Assembly: GCA_045561735.1 (NCBI GenBank)
Contig: JBJKXC010000034.1
Location: forward strand, 1-62,770
Origin: UBA3537 sp045561735
Lineage (GTDB): Bacteria; Bacteroidota; Bacteroidia; Flavobacteriales; Flavobacteriaceae
Length of the DNA: 62,770 nt
Direction of reading: 5' to 3'
Positions 26,738 through 35,976 of the stretch are shown one piece after another (the first letter of the stretch is position 1; each line of letters begins with the position of its first letter). The translations under genes were made by a program, and so were the position numbers. Under the pieces are notes generated by a model. The model was given only the letters and a program-made list of their open reading frames with translations. It searched no databases and was not told where the DNA came from.

Positions 26738-28174
26738 TTACTTTTTTGTATAACCAAATAGTTGCTGTTCTTTAATCATACTGGACACTACTGCCGGTAA
26801 TAATGGTTCCCAGCCTTCCGAACTGGAACTTATCATTTTTAGAACTTTTCGAGAGAAAATATTTAAAATTTCGGGATTGTAGTTTTGTATGTCGACAAGT
26901 TTCCCTGTGTATTTGAAGAATTTATATAATTCTTTCATTCTTGGATGCACTTTTAAATTATCACTTGTAATAAGTGTGCAATCTTCGCTTAGCATTGGAT
27001 ACAGATACACTTTGAGATCTTTGTGAAATAGTTTCCCAAAGGCCTCTAAAATACCGCCGCTTAGGTGGCGGTAGTATTTTTGATCAAAAATGTCAATAAG
27101 ATTGTTGACCCCCATAGACAATACCATTCGCTTTTTTGAGTATAAACTGAAATATTCTACCAACTTATAGTATTCCTGAAAGTTTGAAATCATAACCGTC
27201 TGCCCAAGTGAACAAAGTAATCTCGCCCGATCCATGAAATCTTGCTCATCAATCTCACCACCTGAAGCTCTCAAATTTGATAATGTAATTTCAAATACAA
27301 CTTTTATATTGTCAGGATCTACTTTATTTTCTTTTTTAAACATCTTGAATGAGTTTTCGTACATATCCACATTGACACGGGTAACAGGCCTAAAACTTCC
27401 TCTGAAAGCCAATATATTTTTTTTATATAGAACGCGTGCCGGTAAAACATTGTTTCCGTCAGGAGCAAATATCACTGCATCGGTCATCCCGTTTTTGACA
27501 AGTTGTAGACTCATTAGCCTATTATCAACGTCTTTGAATAGAGGTCCCGAAAAATTAATGGTATCAATCTCTAACTGATCTTTGCTTAAATGGTCGTACA
27601 AATAGCGCAAAAGTTTTTTGGGTTGATTATGCTTGTAAAATGCACCATAAATGAGATTAGTCCCTAATTTACCCAAGGTTTCTTGCTGAAGGCGTGCATC
27701 ACTTTCCTTAAAACGTAAGTGTAAAATGATTTCGTTATAGGGTTCATTGGGATCAATTTGATACCTTATACCAACCCAACCATGACCTTTATAACGCTTA
27801 GCAAAATCAATTGTTGTAACGGTATTCGCATAACTAAAAAACATTTTATTGGGATTGTCTTCTCTGGAAATTCGTTCTTCAATAAGCCGAACTTCGTGGG
27901 CTAATATTTTTCTAAGCCGATCCTCAGTAACATAACGGCGATCGTCTTCAATGCCGTAAATGGCATCACTAAAAGACTTATCGTATGCAGACATGGCTTT
28001 TGCAATGGTGCCTGAAGCTCCTCCAGCCCTAAAAAAATGGCGGACAGTTTCTTGGCCAGCGCCAATTTCAGCAAAAGTTCCGTAAATATTTTCATTAAGG
28101 TTAATTCGTAAAGCTTTATCTTTTAAAGAGGGTACGCTTTTCATTTGAGCATCACCCTTAAGTGTTATTTCCAT
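26738..28174 (-). CDS. Conserved protein of unknown function, 478 aa
   Basis: A 478-residue cytoplasmic-looking protein with no signal peptide or membrane segment. Its most distinctive stretch is near the N-terminus: YGTFAEIGAGQETVRHFFRAGG followed by TIAKAMSAYDK. I recognise it as a family widespread in Bacteroidota, but know no demonstrated function, and database names attached to it vary and are doubtful. No Walker A, nucleotidyltransferase (HxGH) or Rossmann motif is evident. A second in-frame ATG at 28144 may be the true start. It diverges from the MBL-fold gene. Confidence 0.75.
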   Translation of the reverse strand: MEITLKGDAQMKSVPSLKDKALRINLNENIYGTFAEIGAGQETVRHFFRAGGASGTIAKAMSAYDKSFSDAIYGIEDDRRYVTEDRLRKILAHEVRLIEERISREDNPNKMFFSYANTVTTIDFAKRYKGHGWVGIRYQIDPNEPYNEIILHLRFKESDARLQQETLGKLGTNLIYGAFYKHNQPKKLLRYLYDHLSKDQLEIDTINFSGPLFKDVDNRLMSLQLVKNGMTDAVIFAPDGNNVLPARVLYKKNILAFRGSFRPVTRVNVDMYENSFKMFKKENKVDPDNIKVVFEITLSNLRASGGEIDEQDFMDRARLLCSLGQTVMISNFQEYYKLVEYFSLYSKKRMVLSMGVNNLIDIFDQKYYRHLSGGILEAFGKLFHKDLKVYLYPMLSEDCTLITSDNLKVHPRMKELYKFFKYTGKLVDIQNYNPEILNIFSRKVLKMISSSSEGWEPLLPAVVSSMIKEQQLFGYTKK

Positions 28175-28269
28175 CTTTACTATTTGAAGTTTCTGAGATG
28201 TTACAAAGTTATAACTTTAAGCAAGGCCGCAAAAAAAAATACATTATTTTTACCAAAATTAACAACCGT

Positions 28270-29031
28270 TTGAAAATTACATTTTTAGGAACAGGAACTT
28301 CTCAAGGTATTCCGATAATTGGAAGCAATCATCCTGTTTGTTTGAGTGATAACCCAAAAGATAAGCGCTTAAGAGTATCCGTACTTATTGAATGTGAAGA
28401 TTTAACCCTTTTAATTGATTGCGGCCCCGATTTTAGACAACAGTTGTTACGGACAAATTGCAGCCAAATAGATGCAGTTTTGTTTACCCATGAACATAGT
28501 GATCACACAGCTGGTATTGACGATCTGCGGCCGTTCTATTTCCGGCAGGGCAATATTCCTGTTTACACCCATGCGCGTGTAGTAGCCGCCTTAAAAAAAC
28601 GATTTAGTTATATATTTGAAAATGAAAATAAATATCCAGGAGTTTTAGCCTTGGATGTTCATAAGATTGAAAACACTCCTTTTTTTATAGGGAATAAGAA
28701 AATCATACCTATAGAAGTACACCATCACAAACTACCGGTATTTGGATTTAGAACAGGTGATTTTGCTTACATCACGGATGCTAAAACAATTTGCGATGAA
28801 GAAATAGAAAAATTAAAAAATTTGGAGGTTTTGGTCATTAATGCTTTGCGTTTAGAGCCGCATTTATCACATTTTAATTTGGAGGAGGCTTTGATTTTCA
28901 TTGACCGTGTCAAGCCTAAAAAAGCCTATTTGACTCATATAAGCCACCACATGGGATTCCATGATGACGTTCAAAAAACCCTGCCTGAAAATATTTTTCT
29001 GGCGTATGATGAATTAAATATATCTATATAA
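28270..29031 (+). CDS. MBL-fold metallo-hydrolase (PhnP/lipoate-B-like family)
   Basis: A 253-residue metallo-beta-lactamase-fold protein. The core motif HEHSDH, the Asp-rich loop and later metal-binding His (EVHHHKLPVFG, LTHISHHMG) are intact. The N-terminus of the fold is KITFLGTGTSQGIP, which is where family members start, so I choose the TTG at 28270; the open frame extends upstream to 28162, but that part overlaps the divergent gene and has no family-like sequence. The closest named relatives are PhnP-type cyclic phosphodiesterases. Substrate unknown. A 57-aa membrane protein gene follows after 1 bp. Confidence 0.85.
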   Translation: MKITFLGTGTSQGIPIIGSNHPVCLSDNPKDKRLRVSVLIECEDLTLLIDCGPDFRQQLLRTNCSQIDAVLFTHEHSDHTAGIDDLRPFYFRQGNIPVYTHARVVAALKKRFSYIFENENKYPGVLALDVHKIENTPFFIGNKKIIPIEVHHHKLPVFGFRTGDFAYITDAKTICDEEIEKLKNLEVLVINALRLEPHLSHFNLEEALIFIDRVKPKKAYLTHISHHMGFHDDVQKTLPENIFLAYDELNISI

Positions 29032-29032
29032 A

Positions 29033-29206
29033 ATGAAATCGAAGTTTCTTATATATGCCCTTGTTTTTACTGTTTTATTGGTTGTTTTTCAATACGTTAA
29101 TTCGATGCGAATTATAGATAAATATGAAAATGACATCGATTTTTTTAAAATGAAAATCGAAAAATTAGAAAATGAAAATTCTGCATTAAAAGCACAAATG
29201 AAGTAG
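29033..29206 (+). CDS. Small membrane protein with C-terminal coiled coil, 57 aa
   Basis: ATG at 29033, one base after the MBL-fold stop codon, opens a 57-codon frame. Residues about 5-22 (FLIYALVFTVLLVVFQYV) form a membrane helix, and about 30-55 form a charged heptad-like helix (KIEKLENENSALKAQ). The layout resembles FtsB/FtsL-type bitopic proteins, but there is no sequence match I can name. Close spacing and a good coding pattern make it a real gene; the function is unknown. It ends 12 bp before the convergent esterase gene. Confidence 0.7.
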   Translation: MKSKFLIYALVFTVLLVVFQYVNSMRIIDKYENDIDFFKMKIEKLENENSALKAQMK

Positions 29207-29218
29207 TTGTCAAAGATT

Positions 29219-29872
29219 TTAAATCCGGTTTATCAGCCATTGTTTGAATTCAAAAAAGTTTTCTGCTGCTACCCCGTGTCCAACAGGAAATTCACTGTAG
29301 TGGTTTTTGATGCCCAGGCTTTTCAAATGTTTTGGTGTTTCTCGAGCCCATTCCACAGGAATGACTTGATCTGAACTCCCATGCGAACAATAAAAATTTA
29401 AGTGCTTATAGGCTTTTTCATCTTTAGGGTCGTTTAGAAATTCTTTACAAATATATCCACTTAATCCAATGATATTCTTAAATTTTTCAGGGTGGTTTAA
29501 AGCCAAGGCAATGCTTAAAATACAACCCTGACTAAACCCCAGTAAACTTATTTTTGAAGGGTCGATATCATATAAAGATTCTGCACTGTTTACACAATTC
29601 ATAATGATGGCCATTGACTCCTTAGCTTGCTCAACATCATTCCATTTATTTTGATTTGCATCAAAATTTATAGCATACCAGGCATGTCCATAGGGTTCTA
29701 AGCCGTAAGGGGCTCGTAGTGCGATGATACAAAGTTCTTTTGGTAGTTCAGCGGCAAATGAAAACAGGTCATTTTCGTTACTACCATATCCGTGTAAAAG
29801 CACCAATAGGGGAGCCTTCGAACTTAGGACTGATTCTCTTACAACAGAGACAAGGGGCAATGGTTTTGACAT
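29219..29872 (-). CDS. Alpha/beta-hydrolase, phospholipase/carboxylesterase family
   Basis: A 217-residue serine esterase with no signal peptide. The nucleophile is Ser114 in GFSQG, the oxyanion region is LHGYGSNENDL near residue 27, and Asp and His of the triad are in GSSDQVIP and VGHGV. The family hydrolyses carboxyl esters or lysophospholipids. It is the last gene of a tight minus-strand run (BatA-type protein, dihydroorotase-like, small membrane protein), 2 bp after the previous stop. The physiological substrate cannot be read from sequence. Confidence 0.85.
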   Translation of the reverse strand: MSKPLPLVSVVRESVLSSKAPLLVLLHGYGSNENDLFSFAAELPKELCIIALRAPYGLEPYGHAWYAINFDANQNKWNDVEQAKESMAIIMNCVNSAESLYDIDPSKISLLGFSQGCILSIALALNHPEKFKNIIGLSGYICKEFLNDPKDEKAYKHLNFYCSHGSSDQVIPVEWARETPKHLKSLGIKNHYSEFPVGHGVAAENFFEFKQWLINRI

Positions 29873-29874
29873 TT

Positions 29875-30189
29875 TTAAGAGATATTTTTAAATATTTTTT
29901 GAAAAAATTTTCCGAATAGTGGAACCGCAGTTACTGAACCAGTCAGGGCCGTTGCTATGCCATAAATATTTAAAACAATGAAAGCTGTCCAGAAAGCCAA
30001 AGTGACCGTCCAATTGTCAAAATTACCAACGGTGTATCCCAACACAAAAAAGCCAATGGAAAGACCTAATGATTGTCTTATGTGAAAACTCACAAAATTA
30101 CTTCTGAGTTGTTTGTTATTTAAATATGCTATGAGTAGTCCAAGGAGACCAAGATAGCTTATAAAAGCTGTGGATTTTTCAGATTTCAT
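29875..30189 (-). CDS. Small membrane protein (DUF4870/Tic20-like), 104 aa
   Basis: A 104-residue protein with three hydrophobic segments (about 8-22, 42-56, 60-85) and a conserved-looking NFVSFHIRQSLGLSI motif before the second helix, the pattern of the DUF4870/Tic20-like small membrane proteins often found in flavobacteria. The function is not established. It lies between the dihydroorotase-like gene (17-bp gap) and the esterase gene (2-bp gap), so it is part of the same operon. Confidence 0.7.
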   Translation of the reverse strand: MKSEKSTAFISYLGLLGLLIAYLNNKQLRSNFVSFHIRQSLGLSIGFFVLGYTVGNFDNWTVTLAFWTAFIVLNIYGIATALTGSVTAVPLFGKFFQKIFKNIS

Positions 30190-30206
30190 ACAAATAAATT
30201 TGATTG

Positions 30207-31460
30207 TTACTTCAACACATCCGTTTGGTTGGCAATAACACCATACACAGACCCCTTCAATTGAGTCCCAATAAACATAGAATTTTTAGATTTTGAGGCG
30301 ATGTGTTTACTTTCAAAAGTGTAAGAACCTTTGGGATTAAAAAGTGTTAAATCACATCGATTACCAACTTTAATTTCAGTATTTTCGATGCCAAATCTAC
30401 TTTTCCCTTTTGTTAGTAATTCAATGGCTTTTTGAGTTGAAAATACTGTATTTAAAGCACCAAATGCACTTTCTAGACCAATGGTTCCAAAGGCTGCATA
30501 ATCAAATTCTACTTTTTTATCTTCTATCGCTATCGGATTGTGATCAGAGGTTACCATATCAATGCTACCATCCTTGAGTCCTTCAATAAGCGCATCAATA
30601 GCGTTTTGCGTTCTAAGTGGTGGAATGACTTTAAAATTCGTATTGTAATTTGTAATATCAGAGTCTTTGAATATTAAATTATGAATTGCTACACTACAAC
30701 TGACATCCAAGCCTTTAGCTTTGGCTCTTCTAATGAGTTCTACTGATTTGGCTGTAGAAATTGTTGGGATGTGAAGTTTACCGCCAGTGTATTCTAAAAT
30801 ATCTAAATCTCGTACAATCTGTAAGGCTTCGGCCAGTTCAGGAATCCCTTTGAGTCCCAACTTTGTGCTGCTAATATTTTCGTTCATAACTCCGTACTGC
30901 GCAACTTGGCTGTCCTGAGGAAACGATTGTAAGAGTCCTCCAAAACTTGAGGCATATTGCAATCCAATTTTCAAAATATTAGGGTTGTCAATTGATTCTT
31001 TATAATCTCCAAAGGCAATACTTCCAGCCTGATTCATATCGAAAATTTCTGCCAAGTGATCTCCTTTGGACTCCAAAGTAAGCGCCCCTACAGGGAAAAG
31101 CGTGGTTGCAGTGTTGTTGGATTGTGTTTTGGTATAAGTTATGGCTGAACGACTGTCCATAACAGGGTAGTTGTTGGGCTGCAGGGCGACAGCGGTAAAA
31201 CCTGAATTTGCGGCGACTTTCAGTCCATTTTTAATTGTTTCTCGGTCTTCATATCCTGGCTCTCCAAAGCATACACTGCTATCAAACCAACCCTGAGAAA
31301 CGTGAAGGTTTTCATATTGAATGACCTGAAAATTATTGGTATTTTTTAAGGAATTTGCAATTTTTGTAATGATGCCATCTTCAATTAAAATATCTTGAGT
31401 TTTGTTATGAAAATCACTTTTGTTATCAAGAATTAAAGCCGATTTTATGAGTGCATTCAT
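30207..31460 (-). CDS. Dihydroorotase-like protein lacking metal ligands (probably non-catalytic)
   Basis: A 417-residue amidohydrolase-superfamily protein of the dihydroorotase type. The N-terminal DxHxHxREPG motif is replaced by DSSVCFGEPG (60-69): both metal His become Ser62 and Cys64 and the substrate Arg becomes Gly66. The HICHVST-like motif is HIPTIST, losing another ligand, and the last motif is SDHNPI rather than DHAPH. Such inactive paralogues (PyrC-prime) are known to support aspartate transcarbamoylase in other bacteria. The gene overlaps the BatA-type gene by 4 bp. Annotation as active pyrC would probably be wrong. Confidence 0.8.
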   Translation of the reverse strand: MNALIKSALILDNKSDFHNKTQDILIEDGIITKIANSLKNTNNFQVIQYENLHVSQGWFDSSVCFGEPGYEDRETIKNGLKVAANSGFTAVALQPNNYPVMDSRSAITYTKTQSNNTATTLFPVGALTLESKGDHLAEIFDMNQAGSIAFGDYKESIDNPNILKIGLQYASSFGGLLQSFPQDSQVAQYGVMNENISSTKLGLKGIPELAEALQIVRDLDILEYTGGKLHIPTISTAKSVELIRRAKAKGLDVSCSVAIHNLIFKDSDITNYNTNFKVIPPLRTQNAIDALIEGLKDGSIDMVTSDHNPIAIEDKKVEFDYAAFGTIGLESAFGALNTVFSTQKAIELLTKGKSRFGIENTEIKVGNRCDLTLFNPKGSYTFESKHIASKSKNSMFIGTQLKGSVYGVIANQTDVLK

Positions 31461-33373
31461 TCAGAAATTTTTAAGATCAACATTTCTAATGCCAAAAATA
31501 TTAGTGCAAAAATAACAAACCATTTCCATAATTCATTAACATTCACTCCACTTTTTAAGGATTCTAGGGAACTCTTAATAGAGTTAAATACTTCATAAGA
31601 GCTAAAATTTTTAATTTTAGGATACTCTAATTCACTCTCATTTCGGTTGTAATTAAAGCTTAAATATTGAAGGGTATCTGATTTTTTATGCAAAGCATAG
31701 TGGCCTGCCTTTATTGGTAAATCTTCCAGAATTATTTTAAGTTTCGAATTTTGTTTGCTCTGATACGGAATAAATGTTTTGTTCTCACGAGTAATTTTAA
31801 CCACTTCCTTGTTTTTTAGACTGTACTTCAAATCTAATTCACTTTTTTGACTCAGGTTGTAGTATAATTTAGGATGATTGTAGCTTGATTTTCCAATACC
31901 AAAAATCGTGGGCACAATGATTGGAGAATTTGTGAAGTTTGAGTTCTCACTGCCGATGGCTGCCGTAAAGAAAAACAATTGCTGTTTTTGAAGCAAAAAT
32001 GGCTTATCGTCTTCAAATGTCAGCAAAGTTTTGGCTTGATTGTCAATTTTATAGTGTTGATTGACTCTTGGGTATTGAAAATTTTTAACCTTTCTTTCAA
32101 AAGCTTCTTTAAAAATAGGATGGTCAAAATTTATTGCTGTTATTTTTTTTTCATTTGAAGAAAGCGAATTAAATTTTATGTTTTCAATATCCAAAAAGGA
32201 ATTGTAGGAATTGATATCCCCATTCACTGCTGGAATAAAAAGCACGCTTCCACCAGCTTTCATTAATGATTTTAAGTTGTTTATAAGCGCATTTGGAAGT
32301 TGCTTAAGTTCTGAAATTACAACCAGATCTTGTTGTTGAAGCATTTTATAATCCACATATTGAAGGGTCGAATAATTGTATTTAAATTCTGCTTTTGTAA
32401 AAATTCTATTGAGATAGTCAGTTTTGTGATCGCCAATGGATAAGACGGATATTTTAGGCGCTTTCTCAATGTTAAAATAAAAGTTATTATCGAACGTCAA
32501 GCCGTTGTCTTCCAAAATAAATTTTCCAGTAAAGGATTCATTTTTAGGGACTGTAAAAGATGTTTTGAAACCTTTAGATTTCTCTAAAATTGATTTTCCA
32601 ATCAGTTTTTTACCGTTGAATAGACTTAACTGAATGCTGTCTTGTTCTTCATTAGCTGTTTTTCCAATGACCTTGAGTTCATAGTTGTTTATTTGTGACG
32701 CAATTTGAACATCCTCAATAAAGCTATTACTGTTGCTAATGGGCCTTGTGGGTATTACGAATAATTGATAATTTGAATTTTCAATTAGATCCATTTGTTC
32801 TTGTTGTCCCTGAAAATCAGAAATCAAAATAAAATACTTTTGATCTGATTCGTTTTTTGTGAATAACAAAGCCCCTTTTGCGATAACAGCTTCCAGCCCC
32901 AACTGATTTTTTGAGTATTCAACTGCGGTTAACTCTCTTTTCAAATCTTTTAAGCTGCGGTTTAAATATGTTTTTGTATTTGTAAAAACTGTGACTTTTT
33001 CTAGGGGAATTTGCTCTGTCAACAGCGCCTGAATGGCTTGTTTTAACATCGGTCCTTTTGGGCCTGAAGCTTCCATGCTAAATGAATTATCTAAATAAAT
33101 CACAAGTTCTGGCTGTTCATTTTTAGCATTCGTATTTGAAGTATATGGCTGAGCAAATGCCAGTACAATACAAGCCAGTGCTAGCATACGAAATAAAAGA
33201 ATCAACCATTTTTTTAGCGTTGAACTTTGACGTGTTTGCACGCTTATTTTCTCTAAAAAAGCAAGGTTTGTAAATTTCTGAATCTTAAAACGACGCAATT
33301 GAAACAAATGCACCAAAATTGGAATCAGCAGCGCGAATAATGCATAAAGTAATTCTGGAAGTGCAAATTGCAT
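31457..33373 (-). CDS. BatA-domain / VWA-like membrane protein
   Basis: A 638-residue membrane protein with the N-terminal aerotolerance-regulator (BatA) domain: two helices in the first 80 residues (LLYALFALLIPILVHLFQLRR, then WLILLFRMLALACIVLAFA). It is followed by a VWA-like domain with a metal-site DNSFSME (DxSxS) near residue 95, a long beta-rich region and a C-terminal helix (WFVIFALIFLALEMLIL). This architecture is typical of Bacteroidota proteins with no firm function; a role in envelope homeostasis is guessed. It overlaps the dihydroorotase-like gene by 4 bp (ATGA). Confidence 0.85.
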   Translation of the reverse strand: MQFALPELLYALFALLIPILVHLFQLRRFKIQKFTNLAFLEKISVQTRQSSTLKKWLILLFRMLALACIVLAFAQPYTSNTNAKNEQPELVIYLDNSFSMEASGPKGPMLKQAIQALLTEQIPLEKVTVFTNTKTYLNRSLKDLKRELTAVEYSKNQLGLEAVIAKGALLFTKNESDQKYFILISDFQGQQEQMDLIENSNYQLFVIPTRPISNSNSFIEDVQIASQINNYELKVIGKTANEEQDSIQLSLFNGKKLIGKSILEKSKGFKTSFTVPKNESFTGKFILEDNGLTFDNNFYFNIEKAPKISVLSIGDHKTDYLNRIFTKAEFKYNYSTLQYVDYKMLQQQDLVVISELKQLPNALINNLKSLMKAGGSVLFIPAVNGDINSYNSFLDIENIKFNSLSSNEKKITAINFDHPIFKEAFERKVKNFQYPRVNQHYKIDNQAKTLLTFEDDKPFLLQKQQLFFFTAAIGSENSNFTNSPIIVPTIFGIGKSSYNHPKLYYNLSQKSELDLKYSLKNKEVVKITRENKTFIPYQSKQNSKLKIILEDLPIKAGHYALHKKSDTLQYLSFNYNRNESELEYPKIKNFSSYEVFNSIKSSLESLKSGVNVNELWKWFVIFALIFLALEMLILKISE

Positions 33374-33411
33374 GAAGAGAAATATTTGTCAAATATAAAG
33401 CAATTAATCTG

Positions 33412-34419
33412 TTAACAAAAGAAGAAATAATCTATCATGGCTTCTTTACCTTGTGCTTTAAAAATTCTTAGAATCTTATGCTGTGCATTTTCATTAGCCA
33501 CAGAAATGATACTCTGGTAATTGGGGATTTCTAAGAGTTTTTCAAACGATTCTACTGCTTCATTATATATCTTTTTCCCAATTTTTTTTGGATTGTCACA
33601 TATCCAAACAAAAGGAATTTTACTGGATTTCAGTAAACTCACAATTTTCTTCCCTTTTTTTCCTGCTCCCCAAATCACCAATGTTTTTAATGGGTCGTAA
33701 GAGAGTTTTAGAAAATAATGAATCTTAAGTTCTAAGAAACTATTCTCAGAATAATTTGGACTTGTTCTCGAAGCACGCAACGCATAATCTCTCCATGAGT
33801 GTAAAACATTGTTTGAATAAATGCATTTCAATCCATTTTCAAAAAAACGGAAGGCCAAGTCGTAGTCTTCGGGATAAACATTGGAGTTAAACCCATTGGC
33901 TTTTTCAAAATCTCTTCGGTAAACCATCCAGCAGGGCGATGGAATAACACATTCCTTGTAAATTTCATTAAAATTTGTGCCTTTTGAAATCAATGTATTC
34001 AACCAATTTTCGTAGCGTTTATATCCCTCTTTGATACCAGATTCAGAAAAGTAATGTACCAAACCAAGGGCAATGTATCCAGGTCCTTTTAAAGTCAAAT
34101 CAGCAACCATACATTCAATTTTATTTTTAGCCATGATATCATCACTATCCATTCTAGTGATGAATGTTCCTGTAGATTGCGCATAGGCCGTTTGCAGGGC
34201 CTCAATGATTCCAACGCCTTTGTTTTTTAAAAGTATTATTCTGGCATCCTGTTGCGAATAAGCCTTTACAATTTCAAGACTTTTATCTGTTGAACTGTCA
34301 TCTACAATTAGGACTTCCCAGTTTTTATATGATTGATTTATAATGGAATCCAAACAGGCTGGCAGGTATGTTGCCGTGTTTTTAAATGGTATTAGAATAC
34401 TGGCTTTGGCGTCAGACAT
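33412..34419 (-). CDS. Glycosyltransferase family 2
   Basis: A 335-residue GT-A fold transferase. The N-terminus ASILIPFKNTATYLPACLDSI is the classic GT2 opening; the metal-binding DxD equivalent is in TRMDSDDIM near residue 95. The C-terminal part (about 240-335) adds a small Rossmann-like domain with WGAGKKGKKIVSLL, as in some fused sugar-modifying proteins. Its ATG shares a base with the stop of the S10 peptidase gene (TGATG), indicating coupled translation. Donor and acceptor unknown. Confidence 0.88.
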   Translation of the reverse strand: MSDAKASILIPFKNTATYLPACLDSIINQSYKNWEVLIVDDSSTDKSLEIVKAYSQQDARIILLKNKGVGIIEALQTAYAQSTGTFITRMDSDDIMAKNKIECMVADLTLKGPGYIALGLVHYFSESGIKEGYKRYENWLNTLISKGTNFNEIYKECVIPSPCWMVYRRDFEKANGFNSNVYPEDYDLAFRFFENGLKCIYSNNVLHSWRDYALRASRTSPNYSENSFLELKIHYFLKLSYDPLKTLVIWGAGKKGKKIVSLLKSSKIPFVWICDNPKKIGKKIYNEAVESFEKLLEIPNYQSIISVANENAQHKILRIFKAQGKEAMIDYFFFC

Positions 34420-35906
34420 CAGTATTTAGCAGCTTTCCCATCTGCAGAAGATACTTTTATAAACGCTCTGATGTCTTCATTGGATTGGATTAGGTCTTCA
34501 TTTCTCAAATACATCATATGGCCACTTCTGTAACCTTTAAAAGTAAAACGTGCTTTCATTTTACCGCTAGGGTCAATTTGTGAAAGGTTGTATTTGGCAC
34601 TAAAGTAGGTAGTAGCGCCGTCATAATAGCCCGATTGATTCAAGACTTTTAAATACGGATTTTGGGCCATGGCTGCGCGTAAATTATCTCTTGTATTGTC
34701 ATTTTCATTGTTCCATGGGCGCACCGATCCAAACATATTGTATTTTAAGTCCGTTTTGAATTTCAACTCTTTTTTGATGTAGTGATTGATCGCGGGTGTA
34801 AAAGAATGCAACCAAGATGAAAGCTCTGCATTGTAGTCCGGTCGAGAGCCTTCTTCTGTTTTGTCAATTCCCAAATAGCGAGAATCCAAGCGTCCAATGG
34901 TTTGTCCTGTTTTATCACGTAACAGTTCTTTCCAAAAAAAGGAAGTAGGTACATCCAAGTTGTACTGAAGAATTGATTTTTGACTCAAGCCTGAATAATA
35001 CGCCATTTTTTGACTAACAGCCATTTTTTCATCAGAGCTAATAAAGCCTCCTTTTGCCAAAGCTGGCATGAGGGTATTGATTGTGTAATCTTCAACTTCT
35101 GGTAATATTTCTAGAAGATCTTTGGATTGAAGCGCTTCGGGTAGCATTTTATGATGCCATGCAGTAGCTGTGTAATAGGGGAGGTTTAGTGCCGAGGCAA
35201 CAGGACCGCCCACACGCAAGGTTTTGTAATCTGCTGGAGAGACTAAAATAACACCATTTAAGTACATCCATTGGTTTTCTTGTAACGCCAATGAGAGGCC
35301 CATAACACGGGTTCCACCATAACTCTCACCAATGATATATTTTGGGGATTCCCAACGGTTTTTTCTTGAAATAAAGGTGTTGATCCAATCAGATAAATAG
35401 GCAATATCTTCATTAATACCAAAAAATTGACTGCGGTCTGGAAGTTCCCCATCTTTATTGGGAATCATCCGTGAATAGGCTGTATTTACAGGATTAACAA
35501 ACACAATATCAGCGACATCTAATATGGAATTTGGATTACTTTTAAAACCATAGGGTTGAACGGGGTATCCTTCGTCATCCACCTTTAGAATTCTTGGACC
35601 TGTATAAGCCATGTGCATCCATACAGAGGCCGATCCTGGCCCACCATTGAAGGAAATAAGAATGGGACGATTATTGGGGTTTTTGACATCGTCTTTTCTG
35701 TAGTAAGTATAAAATAAACTGGCAATTGCAGTACCCTCTTTATCCCAAACAGGCTGCATACCTGTTTCTGCTGTATATCCCATTTCAATGCCTTTGATAG
35801 TTGTTTTGTGCTGGGTAGTAACACTGGTATCTATAACCACTTTAAGGTTTTGAGAGAAACCAAAATTAAAACAGAAAAGAAGGAAAATAAATAAAAAAAT
35901 TCGCAT
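34419..35906 (-). CDS. S10 family serine carboxypeptidase, secreted
   Basis: A 495-residue secreted peptidase with a signal peptide (residues 1 to about 18, ending FGFSQ). The oxyanion region NGGPGSAS is at 88-95 and the nucleophile Ser195 in GESYGG; the aspartate (GYYDGAT) and histidine (YRSGHMMYL) of the triad follow. S10 enzymes remove C-terminal amino acids at acid pH and are widespread in marine Bacteroidota. It is the first gene of the minus-strand run with GT2 and the BatA-type protein. Confidence 0.92.
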   Translation of the reverse strand: MRIFLFIFLLFCFNFGFSQNLKVVIDTSVTTQHKTTIKGIEMGYTAETGMQPVWDKEGTAIASLFYTYYRKDDVKNPNNRPILISFNGGPGSASVWMHMAYTGPRILKVDDEGYPVQPYGFKSNPNSILDVADIVFVNPVNTAYSRMIPNKDGELPDRSQFFGINEDIAYLSDWINTFISRKNRWESPKYIIGESYGGTRVMGLSLALQENQWMYLNGVILVSPADYKTLRVGGPVASALNLPYYTATAWHHKMLPEALQSKDLLEILPEVEDYTINTLMPALAKGGFISSDEKMAVSQKMAYYSGLSQKSILQYNLDVPTSFFWKELLRDKTGQTIGRLDSRYLGIDKTEEGSRPDYNAELSSWLHSFTPAINHYIKKELKFKTDLKYNMFGSVRPWNNENDNTRDNLRAAMAQNPYLKVLNQSGYYDGATTYFSAKYNLSQIDPSGKMKARFTFKGYRSGHMMYLRNEDLIQSNEDIRAFIKVSSADGKAAKY

Positions 35907-35976
35907 GATTTGTATTTAATCCTCTAAAATACAACAATCATTTTAATAAATAAAAAGGAAAAACTAGAGTATCATT

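Noticed and set aside
28162..28269. 36-residue N-terminal extension of the MBL-fold protein
   Set aside because: It overlaps the divergent gene, contains no family-like sequence, and the fold begins at the TTG 28270.
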